The notes beneath the pieces were generated by a model. It had not been told where the DNA came from, did not search any database, and was given only the letters and a program-made list of their open reading frames with translations. The position numbers and the translations under genes were made by a program. Below are positions 1 to 10,482 of a DNA stretch of 64,000 nt, piece after piece; the stretch's first letter is position 1, and every line of letters starts with the position of its first letter. The DNA comes from Branchiostoma lanceolatum. Lineage: Eukaryota > Chordata > Leptocardii > Amphioxiformes > Branchiostomatidae. The stretch lies in contig NC_089722.1 of assembly GCF_035083965.1 (NCBI RefSeq), positions 36,689,958-36,753,957 on the forward strand. The letters are read 5' to 3'.

Positions 1-915
1 AGATATGGTTAAAAATCATTTGGTGGTACAGGACTAGTATATGTGTAGAGTGTGCTGATATATGTTATAACTGGTCATGAAAAAAAATGAGTATGTTGAT
101 ATTATATGGGCCACCAAGGTTCGATATTGCAGTGTTGTAAGTTGAAAGTGATGATAAAATAGTAAGGTCAATATATATGAATAGAATAAATCTGGCTGGT
201 GGTTGACGTGTTTTTAGGTGTTTTTGTCCTGCTGGGCTTTCTATTTTGTCCCTATTTCGTTATGTCGCCAACCGTGTTGAACAAAAATGCCTAAACTGAA
301 CGCGTTAAACCAGCAGGACCCACACCTCTGCTTGGAGAATAGTTTATTTATTTGACCTACATGTACGTTTATGCAAGGCCATCTGTTTACATGACCTTAC
401 ACTGTCCCATGTCCCATTGAAATGCAATGGGTTAACAAACTTTCCTTACTAATTATGCAAATTAGCTCCTGATTTGCATAATTAGTCATTGATAATGTAA
501 AGCACCATCTGAGCTCTCTACATACCAAACATCACGACGATCTGTCGACCCCTTCTCAAGTTATTCATGTCCGAATGTCAAAACAAAAACACCCACTGCA
601 GTTCTAAACAAGCTGCTAGGGAGCCAAAATTTACAGAACTTACTTTCTGTGGCATGAACTATCTACCACACAAAAATCATGACCATAGCACTTTCAGAAA
701 ATATGCCCGTAAATTTTGAAGCTCCGCTGCAGTACCTTAGGTACCCACTAGAAGGCCCATTATCGAACTTGACCTTCCTTTCTGTAAACCCTACCCATCC
801 ACTAAATATCATACGGATCCATCAACAGCTTCTCGAGTTATGCTGGCGACAAACAAGTACACATCCACACAAAGCCCGCTGCAGTACCAACGGAAAATAC
901 CAGGGGAACCATTTT
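1..915. repeat. Left arm of long inverted repeat
   Basis: This stretch is, in diverged form, the reverse complement of 5005-5995. Examples are the TGGTGGTACAGGACTAGTAT block near 20-40 against its complement near 5955-5985, and the CTATCTACCACACAAAAATC block near 660 against 5255-5275. It contains half of a small element with tip CTCTGCTTGGAGA (about 190-345), also seen at 5595-5790 and as a full copy at 52793-52993. Short open frames here are non-coding. The element probably starts left of the window. Confidence 0.75.
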
Positions 916-917
916 TG

Positions 918-1215
918 AACTTGACCCCCGTTTTCACAGCATCTACACACCTGCAAAAAAATCATGAAGATCCATCAACGTTTCCGTCACTTTTTTTGAT
1001 TACATACAAACACACAAAAATGTAAAGTCTGCTGCAGTACTGTTGAAAAGCGCAAGGTGAACCATTTTCGAACTTAAGTTTCCTTTGCACAACCACTACA
1101 CACCTACCAAAAATCATAAAGATTCATTGAAGCTTTCTTGAGTTATGCTCCTGACATAAATTCAGACCCACCCAACAGATTTTTCAACCGAAAACATAAT
1201 CTTCTCCGAGTACAA
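918..1215. repeat. Arm of second inverted pair (with 2645-2977)
   Basis: The block with GAACCATTTTCGAACTTAAG, the AATCATAAAGATTCATTGAA module and the small hairpin CTCCGAGTAC..GTACTCGGCG (about 1205-1225) reappears as its reverse complement at 2645-2977. It is part of the same modular repeat family that fills the first 7 kb. No gene is seen. Confidence 0.65.
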
Positions 1216-1684
1216 GTACTCGGCGAAGATAACAACATACAACGCATAAAAAGACATCGTCTTTATCGACGAAATCCGTTCAGTCAAATCGATCGGTTGC
1301 AGTGAGGTCGCGGATCTAGTGAAATGATGGATATCATAACCACTGGACAACGCACGCTACTCGTGAAAAATGGCAAAAAGAAATTGAAATCTAAAATTAC
1401 CTATTTTGATCTTCCAATGGTCGCACTGTAATCGGAAGATTAAACTTATTTAATCTTCCCTTGTTGGACACTGTACAAGCCTAATCTGAGCTGACTTCTT
1501 CACAGGCAAGTGACTTCAAACTGGCTAAGGATTTATTTGTAGACTCTGCCTGGGGGTCCAAAATGGACGTGCTAGACAATCTATTGAGTAGAAATGTGTG
1601 TAGTTATCTTATGGTACATATTTCTAGGCCAAAAGGAAGATCGGCATTCTTTGTACCTTCAAAAAATGTATCCATTTATCTAAT
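1216..1684. other. No gene recognised
   Basis: AT-rich sequence. The segment near 1485-1535 (AATCTGAGCTGACTTCTTCA then GACTTCAAACTGGCTAAG) resembles the upstream regions of the small MVFN genes near 28040-28085 and 31760-31805, so it may be a dispersed promoter or UTR-like repeat. No open frame of note. Confidence 0.4.
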
Positions 1685-1860
1685 GTGGGCCGTGTGACGC
1701 AACGGCAGGGTGTTTGGCCCAGGACCCAGACGTCCTCGGTTCGAATCCTGTGATGTCACCAATCTTGTTCTCCGGGAAAAGGCACTTGACACCCTTGGGT
1801 GTAAAAATATTTAACTGACTTCGTTCATTTATCTACCTCGGCCTACTGCCCATCCCTGGG
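1685..1860 (+). mobile_element. tRNA-derived SINE
   Basis: The head resembles a tRNA gene: an A-box-like CGTGTGACGCAACGGCAGGG followed by a B box GGTTCGAATCC. It continues into a body with GGGAAAAGGCACTTGACAC. The same arrangement on the minus strand is found at 20640-20975, 24760-25185 and 28437-28682. The 3' limit is uncertain. Confidence 0.7.
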
Positions 1861-2640
1861 TATAAGTTACGGACTAGGTCCCTCCAAGTGAAGGCCTGCA
1901 TTGTGGTGTTTGATGCCGGCTTACGCAAGGTATGCCTGGTATCGGCATAGCTGATACAGGTCCATCTATTGCGCAAGATGTCATCAGCACCCACTCGTTT
2001 CTCTCCAGTGCGTTGTCAGAATTCTTCATTTCTGATGAGTCATGGTGTCGGACCAGTAGAATTTTAGGATCATCCTGGGCTGAGGCAGGTGTTAAGAAAG
2101 ACTGAATCTTCTTTGTTGTGAACTTCAAAATTATGGTACTGGTTGTCATACCCTGTTGTGAAATTGCTACAAAAAGGTTAGAAAACACTGGAAAATGTAA
2201 CTCGTATACTTTCAACTCTTGCCATGGGCGCCATTTTACAAAATGATTAATGCGGACTAATTTTTGGACATATTGTGTTTGTCTTATCCAAGTTGTTCCA
2301 CATTCAGGTTATTGGGTTATCGCGCATTTATCTGGAGCTTCCACCTGTATCACGCACGAGACAGAGTATTCTAACTTTAGGGTTCAAAACCAATCTTTGA
2401 ACTATCTTTTGTGCAGAGGTACTTTTGTGCACCTACCTAATTATATTAGTAAGATGAAGAACAAAAGGTTGACAGTCCTTGTCAGAAACGTTTAGCTTGC
2501 TGTCACTCAGCTCCGGGTGAAAAGCACCACATGTGGGTTATTGACCGTTCGCACATTTATTCGGATCATTAACTGCCGTTTTCACCTGCATCTGGACACA
2601 GAGCATTCTAAGTCTAGGCCCAATTTACACGCCCATTTTT
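1861..2640. other. No gene supported
   Basis: A 113-aa minus-strand frame (1874-2215) exists, with no recognised domain and no clear splice borders or paralogue here. The rest is low-complexity AT-rich sequence. I see nothing I can name. Confidence 0.4.
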
Positions 2641-2644
2641 GAGT

Positions 2645-2977
2645 CGACCTTATTTTTATCTTCGCCGAGTACTATAGTACTCGGGGTAGATTATGTTTTC
2701 GGTTGAGCCAGCTGTTTGTTGGGTTTGTATGTATGTCAAGAGCATAACTCAAGAAACCTTTGATGAATCTTCATGATTTTTGGTAGGTGTGTAGTGGTTG
2801 TGCAAAGGAAGGTCATGTTCAAAAATGGTTTACCTTGCGTTTTTCAACAGTACTGCAGTGGACTTTTAATTTTTGTGCGTTTGTATGTAGGCGAAAAAAG
2901 TGACGGAAACGTTAATGGATCTTCATGATATTTTGCAGGTGTGTAGATGTTGTGGAAACAGAGATCAAGTTCAACTA
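2645..2977. repeat. Inverted copy of 918-1215
   Basis: Begins with the TTCGCCGAGTAC..GTACTCGG palindrome, continues with TTATGTTTTCGGTTGA and the CTCAAGAAACCTTTGATGAA module, and ends at CTAGAGTTCCACGACCTCAT, the same terminal string that ends the elements at 7190 and 24706. Confidence 0.65.
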
Positions 2978-4990
2978 GAGTTCCACGACCTCATACCTTC
3001 GCCGACTGATGTTAGCCTTTTCGAGTGAATGCTTATCACTCAGTATGTAAATAAGGTCCTCGATTGCATGAATTTCAAGTGATCCTTTTCTCTACACAAA
3101 ACACAGCATTAAAGTAAAATCTTAGAAAAGAGGGCCATTGTAGCATTTCCTCATATATTATGTAAATGAGGCCATCATGATTTATGTCTGATAACGTCCA
3201 CATTTGATTATCTCCCAAACGCCACAAGAATGAAATCCCATCATTTACCACTCTGGAATTATAGTATTTTGTCGTAAATTATGCAAATTAGGTATTCGTT
3301 TGCATAATTGATATCTATCAATATTCCTCTCTTTCTCAGTTACATGTCACGTGTTTGACTACGATGGAATGCAAGGGTTTGTATACTTTTTCACATCACA
3401 GATCCTGATTTGCATGATTCTTATACGATCATGTAAATCATCACTCAAACTATGTACATCCCTACAAATCATGACGATCCGTCATCACCTTCTTGAGTTA
3501 CTAGTATTCTCTTTCAAAGTTTAAAACAAACCCATACCTATACCTACACGAGTTCTCCCAAGAGTTATAGAAATAATCACTGTAAGAATATTTTTGCTTA
3601 ATTGGTATCATAACTTTTATCTTTACTACAGAAAATAAGGCAATTTGTTCGCAATGTATTTGCTTCAATTATGCCCTTATTTTCATAGTCGACATATCAA
3701 TCAGTTTTTATCAAACCTATACCTTCCAACAGGGAGAGCGTTAGATCGTAAGGCTGCTGTTTTTAAATGCCCGTGTGACCTCCCTGACCCCAAAACAGAG
3801 CCCTGCACCAGGCAAGTAAAGTATCACATGTGTCCTCCAGGGACGTCTCACAGGGAGCCTGCGCTGGTTAACTAGGTCACCTGTCAGTGCAATTTAAGCT
3901 GAATATATAGACTTGAAAATAGCAAATTGAAAGGGAATTGTAGACATTTCCTTATAAATTATGTTAATGAGGCCTTGTCATGAATGATTTTTGTCTGATA
4001 TTGTTCACCTTTACTTAGCTTCCTAATGATACAAGAATGAAATTCCAATCATTTACTATTGTGGTATTTTCAATTAGTATTTTCTCATTAATTATGCAAA
4101 ATAGGTAGCTATTAGCATTATTGGTATCTATCGATACCTCTCTCTTTTTCAGCTATATATGTCACATGTTTGAGAGTCCTATTTTGAAAGGCAGCAGATT
4201 TATAAACTTTCCTTGCTAATTATGCAAATAAGCTCCTGATTTACATAATGAATATTCAATTATGTAAATCATTAATCGAGCTATCTACATACCATAAATC
4301 AAGACGATCCGTTGACCATAAGTCTAGTTATTCATGTCCAAAGGTCAAAACAAATAAATTAAAAAACACCCGCTGCAGCTCTAAACAAGCCGCTAGAGGA
4401 CCCAAACGTGCACAACTTACTTCATGTGGCATGGACTATCTACCACACAAAAATCATGACCGTAGCACTTGCAGAAAATTCGACCTCAAACTTTGAAGCG
4501 ACACTGCAGTACCCAAAGTACCCGCTAGGAGGCCCATCATCGAACTTGACCTTCCCCTTTAATAAATCTACCTATTCACTAAATATCATGCACAACCATC
4601 AACAGCTTCTCGAGCTATCATGTCAACAAACAAATACGCATACATAAACAGCCCACTGCAGTACCGCAGGAAAATGCCAGGTGACCCATTTTTGAACTTT
4701 AGCTTCGTTTTCACAATCTCTACGTACCCACCAAAAATCATGCAGATCCATCATTCATACGTCGAGTTATGATGTCTACATACAAACACACTAACAAAAA
4801 AGTCCACTATCTACCACTTTAGGAAACGCCAGGTTAACCATTTTCGAACTTGACCTTTGTTCCCACAACCGCCACTTACCTACCAAAAATCAGCAAGATC
4901 CGTCAAAGTTCTCTTGACTTATGATCTCGACATACATACGGACCCACTTTACAGCTGGCGTAACCGATAACATAACCTTACCGCGAATGC
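2978..4990. repeat. Modular AT-rich repeats, direct copies of 430-960
   Basis: About 4170-4980 repeats 430-960 in direct orientation (AATTATGCAAATAAGCTCCT, ATCTACATACCATAAATCAA, CTCTAAACAAGC modules). The 3000-4170 part holds more diverged modules with TTATGCAAATTAGGTA octamer-like motifs. Open frames here are short and not conserved between copies, so no gene is called. Confidence 0.55.
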
Positions 4991-5004
4991 ATACATTCCC
5001 GGCG

Positions 5005-5995
5005 AAGGTAAAAATGGTTCTCCTGGCATTTTCCGTCGGTACTGCAGCGGGCTTTGTGTGGATGTGTAATTCTTGTGGACAACATAACTCAAGAAGCTGT
5101 TGATGGATCTGTATGATGTTTAGTGGATGGGTATAGGGTGTACGGAAAGGAAGGTCAAGTTCGATAATGGGCCTTCTAGCAAGTACCTAAGGTACTGCAG
5201 CGGAGCTTCAAAATTTAGTGGCATATTTTTTGAAAGTGCTATGGTCATGATATTTGTGTGGTAGATAGTTCATGCCACAAGAAGTACGTTCTGTAAGTTT
5301 GGGCCCCCTAGCGGCTTGTTTAGAACTGCAGTGGGTGTTTTTGTTTTGACATTCGGACACGTATTACTTGAGAAGGGGTGAAGAGATTGTCGTGAAGTTT
5401 TGTATGTAGAGAGCTCAGATGGTGCTTTACACAATCGATGTCTAATTATAGAAAACAGGAGCTAATCTGCATAATTAGTAAGGATAATTTTAAATCCATT
5501 ACATTCCATAATGGGGCGTGTGACAGTGTTCCGGAAACAGGCCAGCAGAAGGCCTTGCCTAGAAGTGTAAATAAACAGATGGCGTACATAAAATAAACAA
5601 ATGGGGCAGTCTCACTACAATTCAAACAGATGTGTGGGTCCGTTTTTTTTTAAAGTGTTCAGTTTCTGCATTTTTGTCAAACACACGGTTGGAGACTTAA
5701 CGGAAAGGGAACAAAATAGAAAGCCTTACAAAACACCTAAAAACATGTGAATAACCAGCCGGACCAACTCCTCTGCTCAGAGAGTACACTGCTAGGTATT
5801 ACCTAGCACCGTATGGAAAAGTAACATGTACTATGTCTTGCAAAATGTGTATGATATGGAATAAAGATTTATTCCATTCATATATATTGACTGTACCATC
5901 TAATTATAACTTTCAATTTTTTTGATTATCAGTTATAACATATATCAGCACACTATACACATATACTAGTCCTGTACCACCAAATGAGTTTTATC
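5005..5995. repeat. Right arm of long inverted repeat
   Basis: Reverse complement of 1-915, ending in ACTAGTCCTGTACCACCAAA. Together the arms form a roughly 6-kb fold-back structure with about 1-kb diverged arms and internal smaller fold-backs. No coding capacity was recognised, so this looks like a composite of non-autonomous elements. Confidence 0.7.
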
Positions 5996-6035
5996 CCTAT
6001 CTAGACTGGACTCATTCTGTTCGTGGCACTCTAGT

Positions 6036-7190
6036 TACCTTCGCCGAGAAGGTTATGCAGAGGGTAGCGTTTGTGTGTGTGTGTGTGTGCGTATGTAAAG
6101 AAGCAGAATAACTCGAGAATGCTTGGATGGATTGTTTTGATATTTGGTAGGTGGGTAGGTCTTGATGAGACTAGGAAATGATTAGATTTTGGGTCTCCTA
6201 GCGGCTTGTTACGGTACTGCAGCGCAACTTCCTGTTTTGATATCTCGTGTTCTGGACAAGCTATGAAACTAATTTTTGAGTGGTAGATAGCTCTTTGGAC
6301 AGAGTAAGTGGTATAGGTTTTGGCCCCCTGGCGGCTTTTTTGGAACTGCAGGAGCAGGTTTTGGTTCAGACTTTGAAAGGGAATAACTCAAGAAGGGCTT
6401 GATGGATGGTCATGAATTTTGGTAAGTAGATAGCTTGAGTGATGATGTACATGATTAGATACTTATTATGAAAATCATTATGTAATTTGCATAATTAATG
6501 AGGAAAGTTCACACAGCCGCCAAATTCCATGGTAGGACTCTCAAACATGTGACATATGTATCTGAGGAAGAGAGAAATATTAATAGATATCAACTATGCA
6601 AATGAGGACCTCATTTGCATAATTAAAGAGAAAATACTATAATTCAAGATGGGCTTGATGGATGGTCATGACTTTTGGTATGTACATGTAAATAGCTGAT
6701 GTGATGCTTTGTATGATTGGACGATAATTATGCAAATCAGATTCTTATTTGCATAATTAATGAGACATTTAAAAAACCTGCTGTGTACCATGATATGACT
6801 ATTCAAATATGTGACATTTGTAACTGAGGAAGAGAGGGATGTTGATAGATAGAAAATATGCAATTGTAGGCCTAATTTGCATAATTAATGAGTAACTACG
6901 TTAATTCCATACAGTCAGGTAAATGATGGCAATTTCATAGTTGTGGCATTTGGAAGTTATGTGAAGGTGTACATAGTTGAATCAAATTATGCTGATAAGG
7001 ACCTCATTTGCATAATTGATGATGTTAGCATAACCTTCTTTGTTAAGCTCATACTTTGGACAATGTCTGTTATTTGGGTGAAGACGATCAACTAGTATGC
7101 TTTATGATTAATGAGAGACACTCCTAATACGTCAGTCATAAAGGTTAAAAATCATTTGGCGAAGGTATGAGGTCGTGGAACTCTAGTTAT
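6036..7190. mobile_element. Non-autonomous element ACCTTCGCC...GGCGAAGGT, copy 1
   Basis: Begins TACCTTCGCCGAGAAGGTTA and ends GGCGAAGGTATGAGGTCGTG then GAACTCTAG, giving short inverted tips (ACCTTCGCC/GGCGAAGGT). It is collinear with 23555-24706. Inside, a roughly 276-bp module is repeated: GGGCTTGATGGATGGTCATG, then TAGATAGCT, then TTTGCATAATTAATGAG. Seven ATTTGCAT/ATGCAAAT octamers are visible. There is a (GT)n run near 6070-6090. No transposase. Confidence 0.75.
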
Positions 7191-7249
7191 TCTATGCTTT
7201 ACCTCTACGTCACAAACTCCATGTGTCGCGATTTAATACTTCGTATTAA

Positions 7250-7720
7250 AAAGGGACCAACCATTTCACACTAAGTCAACTGGGAAGGGAGGGACCATCC
7301 ATTTAAGGTTAGGGTGTGGTGAAGGAGAAACAATGAAATAAAAAACCTGTACGTAAGTTAAAGGTCTATAATGGGAGGGACCACCCATTGTACATGGTCA
7401 TGGGTCTGAGAAGGGATGGACCATTAATGTCACATTGAGTTAACGGTCTGTATGAGAGGGCCAATGATTGTTACATGGATTAAGGATCTGGGAGGGGACT
7501 TAGCATCCATGTTACACTGGTCGAGGCTCTGGGAAATCTGAGACATCTAACATAGACTACAGAGGCTCAACGAGAGGGACCATACAGTCAAGGTCAGCTT
7601 CGAGGGAGAGGGAAATCCGTTTCACATAAGAGTGGGGATAAGGGGAGAGGGAACATCCATTCATGTCAGTTTGAGGTTGGGGAGGGAGACAGCATCCGTT
7701 TTCTTTCAAGATCAAATGGG
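7250..7720. repeat. Degenerate tandem repeat, period about 60 bp
   Basis: A loose reiteration of the theme GGGAGGGACCATCCATT followed by CACATGG and AAGGTCT. A fragment of the same theme (GGAACATCCATTAAGTGTCA) recurs at 20440-20460, suggesting it belongs to the duplicated segment that follows. Confidence 0.5.
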
Positions 7721-8446
7721 AAAAACTATAAACCAGGTTTTGAACTGTTTATTTGATAGCAATTGTTGACAAAAAAGAGGAATGCAAAGTGTTACAAATG
7801 GCACAAATTGCACTACACGTGAAACAATTGCAATTTCGAGAACTTCATTTACAGATTGCTGGGGGCATGACAGGAAGTTAACTTGATTTGGGATTGTCCT
7901 TTCAGTTCTAGGTTCAACCTAGAAATGTACCATCCCCTCTGTCTACCTGAAGCATTATCAGCTGAGAGAATCATGATCTCTTGACGGATGGCAAGGCGTT
8001 GAGTCCATTTTGATGACACCCTGAGTTTTGTTGCTGGTGAGGGGTCGAGACATTTCGAGAGCAACAACTACTTCTGCACACAGCGCTCCAGCCTGTTTCT
8101 ACGGTATACAAACCCAAATATATGACTAATTCGGTTACTGTGGCTATGTCGATGGCCGGGATTCCATTCGAATAAACCGCAAAGTTCAGTGCTCCAGAGA
8201 TCCGGGATTTCCCTGGTTCTGTCAGCTCACAACTACTCAGGCTCTCCAACCACCTGCCTTCCTTCCTGGCACTGTGCCATATCTTAGTTCGGGACTCCAA
8301 GATATGACACAAGGCAAATTATGTCCTGGTCTAGGTTTCCCGACAACCACCAACCAGTCTACATAAACAGAAAGGACAACAGATTGTAGAAGAACCCAAG
8401 CAGTCATAAACTAACAGAACCAGGAAAGTCCCCGTTCTCTGAAACA

Positions 8447-8665
8447 ATGAACTTCACAGCCACCCCGAGTACAATCTCAGCCACCGACACAGTCACAGAA
8501 ACCAAAAGAGCCACACACCGAGCATATACACCACAGAAACGGGCTAAAGCCCTGCGTGAAAAAGCAGCCACCACTAACAAAATGCCCTCACCCCCTACCA
8601 GCAATATCACTCGGGATGTCAACCAAATACACTCAAGCACCCTACCATCAACCAAGAGATTGTGA
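8447..8665 (+). pseudogene. Penelope-like RT N-terminal remnant, copy A
   Basis: The frame reads MNFTATPSTISATDTVTETK and continues with LREKAATTNKMPSPPTSNIT. The second half resembles the N-terminal region before the reverse transcriptase fingers of Penelope-like elements, where a charged helix is followed by a conserved IVILPADKG-type motif. The sister copy at 21786-22067 preserves that continuation; here a frameshift ends the frame before it. No RT core follows. It is a relic on the opposite strand to the flanking exon. The family call is by eye and moderate. Confidence 0.45.
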
Positions 8666-8806
8666 TCATCCCTGCCGACAATGCCTCAGGTACACAAAGG
8701 GAACCGTACGTTCAGTTAAAGCTATAAATGGAACATCACAAATCATTAAATTCCTATCACCCCAAGACAAGTCAGTCCCAGCCCAACTCTGCAATGATGT
8801 AAACAC

Positions 8807-9012
8807 TTAACAATGCCAGGTCCTCTGGCGGGGTGTACACGCGAGCACCGCCACCAGTCTTTCTGGATGTCACCGTGGAGATGGCGCACTTGGCATTGGA
8901 CGACCACCTCTCACCCAGAATAAGTCCCACCATAAACATCGGTGTAGTTGATCTGAGCTTCAAGGCATCAATAAGATCATGGAAGCTGCTGAGAGATGCC
9001 AGCTTCTTGTAA
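8807..9012 (-). CDS. Internal exon of unrecognised gene, copy A
   Basis: On the minus strand the sequence shows acceptor TTTTTTGCAG at 9016-9013, an open exon from 9012 to 8807, and donor GTGTTT. It encodes YKKLASLSSFHDLIDALKLR, then a strictly conserved TPMFMVGLILGER, then AISTVTSRKTGGGARVY. The homologous exon at 22179-22379 is also open with canonical borders. The two differ by in-frame codon gains or losses (WSSNAKC against LSNEC; TGGGAR against TGAR), the pattern expected under reading-frame selection. I do not recognise the domain. Neighbouring exons of this copy are separated by the large insertion at 10342-20104, so copy A may be an unusually long-introned gene or already dead. Confidence 0.5.
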
Positions 9013-10341
9013 CTGCAAAAAAGGGAAATTACGATCAATTAAGACTAATGATTTTTTGCTTTGAACATCCTAAAAAAGGCAGAAGGTTGCCTTATTGTCC
9101 GGCAGCAATTAGAAAGGTGACAGAAGTCATATGGAAGAAGTTAATGCCTGTGACACAAATATGTCACCTAAATTGGTTAACTGTTGGTTACTGATCCTAA
9201 CTGATTTAAGTTGATTATACTGGCAAAGTTTAACATCAGTGACAATGGCCTGAACTTGTCAAAAATTATAGTCTGCTTCAAAATTGGTAGTCTTGTTCAG
9301 GTTGGAGTAAGTTGTACAGGATCTACTCACAAGTGCTAATCCAGCAGTCTCCTCCAATCCCTTCAGTTTCGAATTCTGCAGCAGGGCCAGGGGACGTGTA
9401 TGATCAACAGCCACACCTTAACTGTTCATCCAGTCCTAAGTTGGAAAAGAAAAATACAATGTATTAGGACATTTAATTATAGTCAGACCGTTTTCAGGCA
9501 CACATTTCATTTACCGGGAAATGTCTGGTTTATAGGTAGAGTTCGAATTTAATTAAAGAGTAAAGCGCTGCGATACCTAAGACAATTGCATATCCTTAAG
9601 GTTATTACAAGGGTGTTCAATTTTTGACCTTGCTGTCTGTCTGACCTTTAGAAAAGAACTGCAGCTTTTGTAGATAAGCCGGTAGATTCGCTTTGTGATG
9701 TACTGGATGTTGTCACATAGCATCTTCAGTGACGGTGTTACTTGGCACCTCCCGTACCCAGCCCCGGAGTAGCACGTCCAGACATTTCTGCGATATTAGC
9801 AGAAAAAGGCATACATCAGCTGACAAAGTCCAACCATGATATTTACATCCTATACATTCAATTCACAATCAGACAAACAAGTAAAAGACAAAACTTTTCC
9901 AGTAAGCATTGTTCAGGTTCAGAAATTAAAACAGTCTAGTAACTTAAACTTGCCAACACAAAGGAATAAATCACTCATTGACAAAACCTTGTCCTTTAAT
10001 TTAAAATTTGGGTGGTGATGGTAATAACGGAACCTGAGCCTGCTTTCACACAATACAGTACAATACCTTGTCATATCTGTGGAAGCCGCATGTGCTCAAC
10101 AGCTCATTCTATTCACGTGCCTCTTCTAGTCCTAAGTTGTAAAGAGAAATGTAGAATACATTGGGACATTTGATTAGAATGTCAGGAAGTTTGTTAGTAC
10201 TTGGTTCGTTCACCTAATTTTCCATGTAACAGATTAAAATGGTACACATTAAAACATAAGACGCTGCGAAATCATAGACGCTTGAGGAAAAGCCGGGTTA
10301 GTTTATAGTCCTAGCTTATATAACTTTGATATCATAAGTGA

Positions 10342-10380
10342 CACTACTAGGTGCATAAATGTGAAAATTATGTGAATTTT
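10342..10380. repeat. Left terminal inverted repeat of CACTA-like element
   Basis: Thirty-nine bases, perfect reverse complement of 20066-20104, beginning CACTACTAGGTGC. The flanking TGA at 10339-10341 is the target duplication. Confidence 0.85.
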
Positions 10381-10480
10381 TGGCAAAATTTGAAGAAAAT
10401 GTGATAAAATGTGATATAATGTTATCATTATGTTTTCAAATGTGATAAAATGTGATATAATGTTATCATTATGTTTTCTA
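10381..10480. repeat. Left sub-terminal repeats
   Basis: A 40-bp unit containing AAATGTGATAAAATGTGATA and TGTTATCATTATG is duplicated in tandem (about 10397-10476). The motif mirrors the TTTCACAT-rich zone at the other end. Confidence 0.7.
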
Positions 10481-10482
10481 AA

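Larger units (their letters stand above)
7845..10338. repeat. Segmental duplication, copy A (left part)
   Basis: Collinear with 21190-22850: GGGGGCATGACAGGAAGTTA, the MNFTATP-encoding block, the exon at 8807-9012 and the AGATAAGCCGGTAGATTCGC block all recur in order. The right part of copy A lies at 20108-20460, beyond the 9.76-kb insertion. The sister copy lacks that insertion. The 9013-10338 interval holds no open exon I can support; it looks intronic. Confidence 0.75.

Noticed and set aside
1685-1760. Functional tRNA gene
   Set aside because: A and B boxes are present but the arms do not close into a cloverleaf and the sequence runs on into a SINE body.
1874-2215. 113-codon minus frame
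   Set aside because: No recognisable domain or splice partners; left unassigned.
7971-8312. 113-codon minus frame conserved with 21310-21651
   Set aside because: Both frames are open, but the conserved DNA is explained by the segmental duplication and there is no splice or start evidence; substitutions do not favour this frame.
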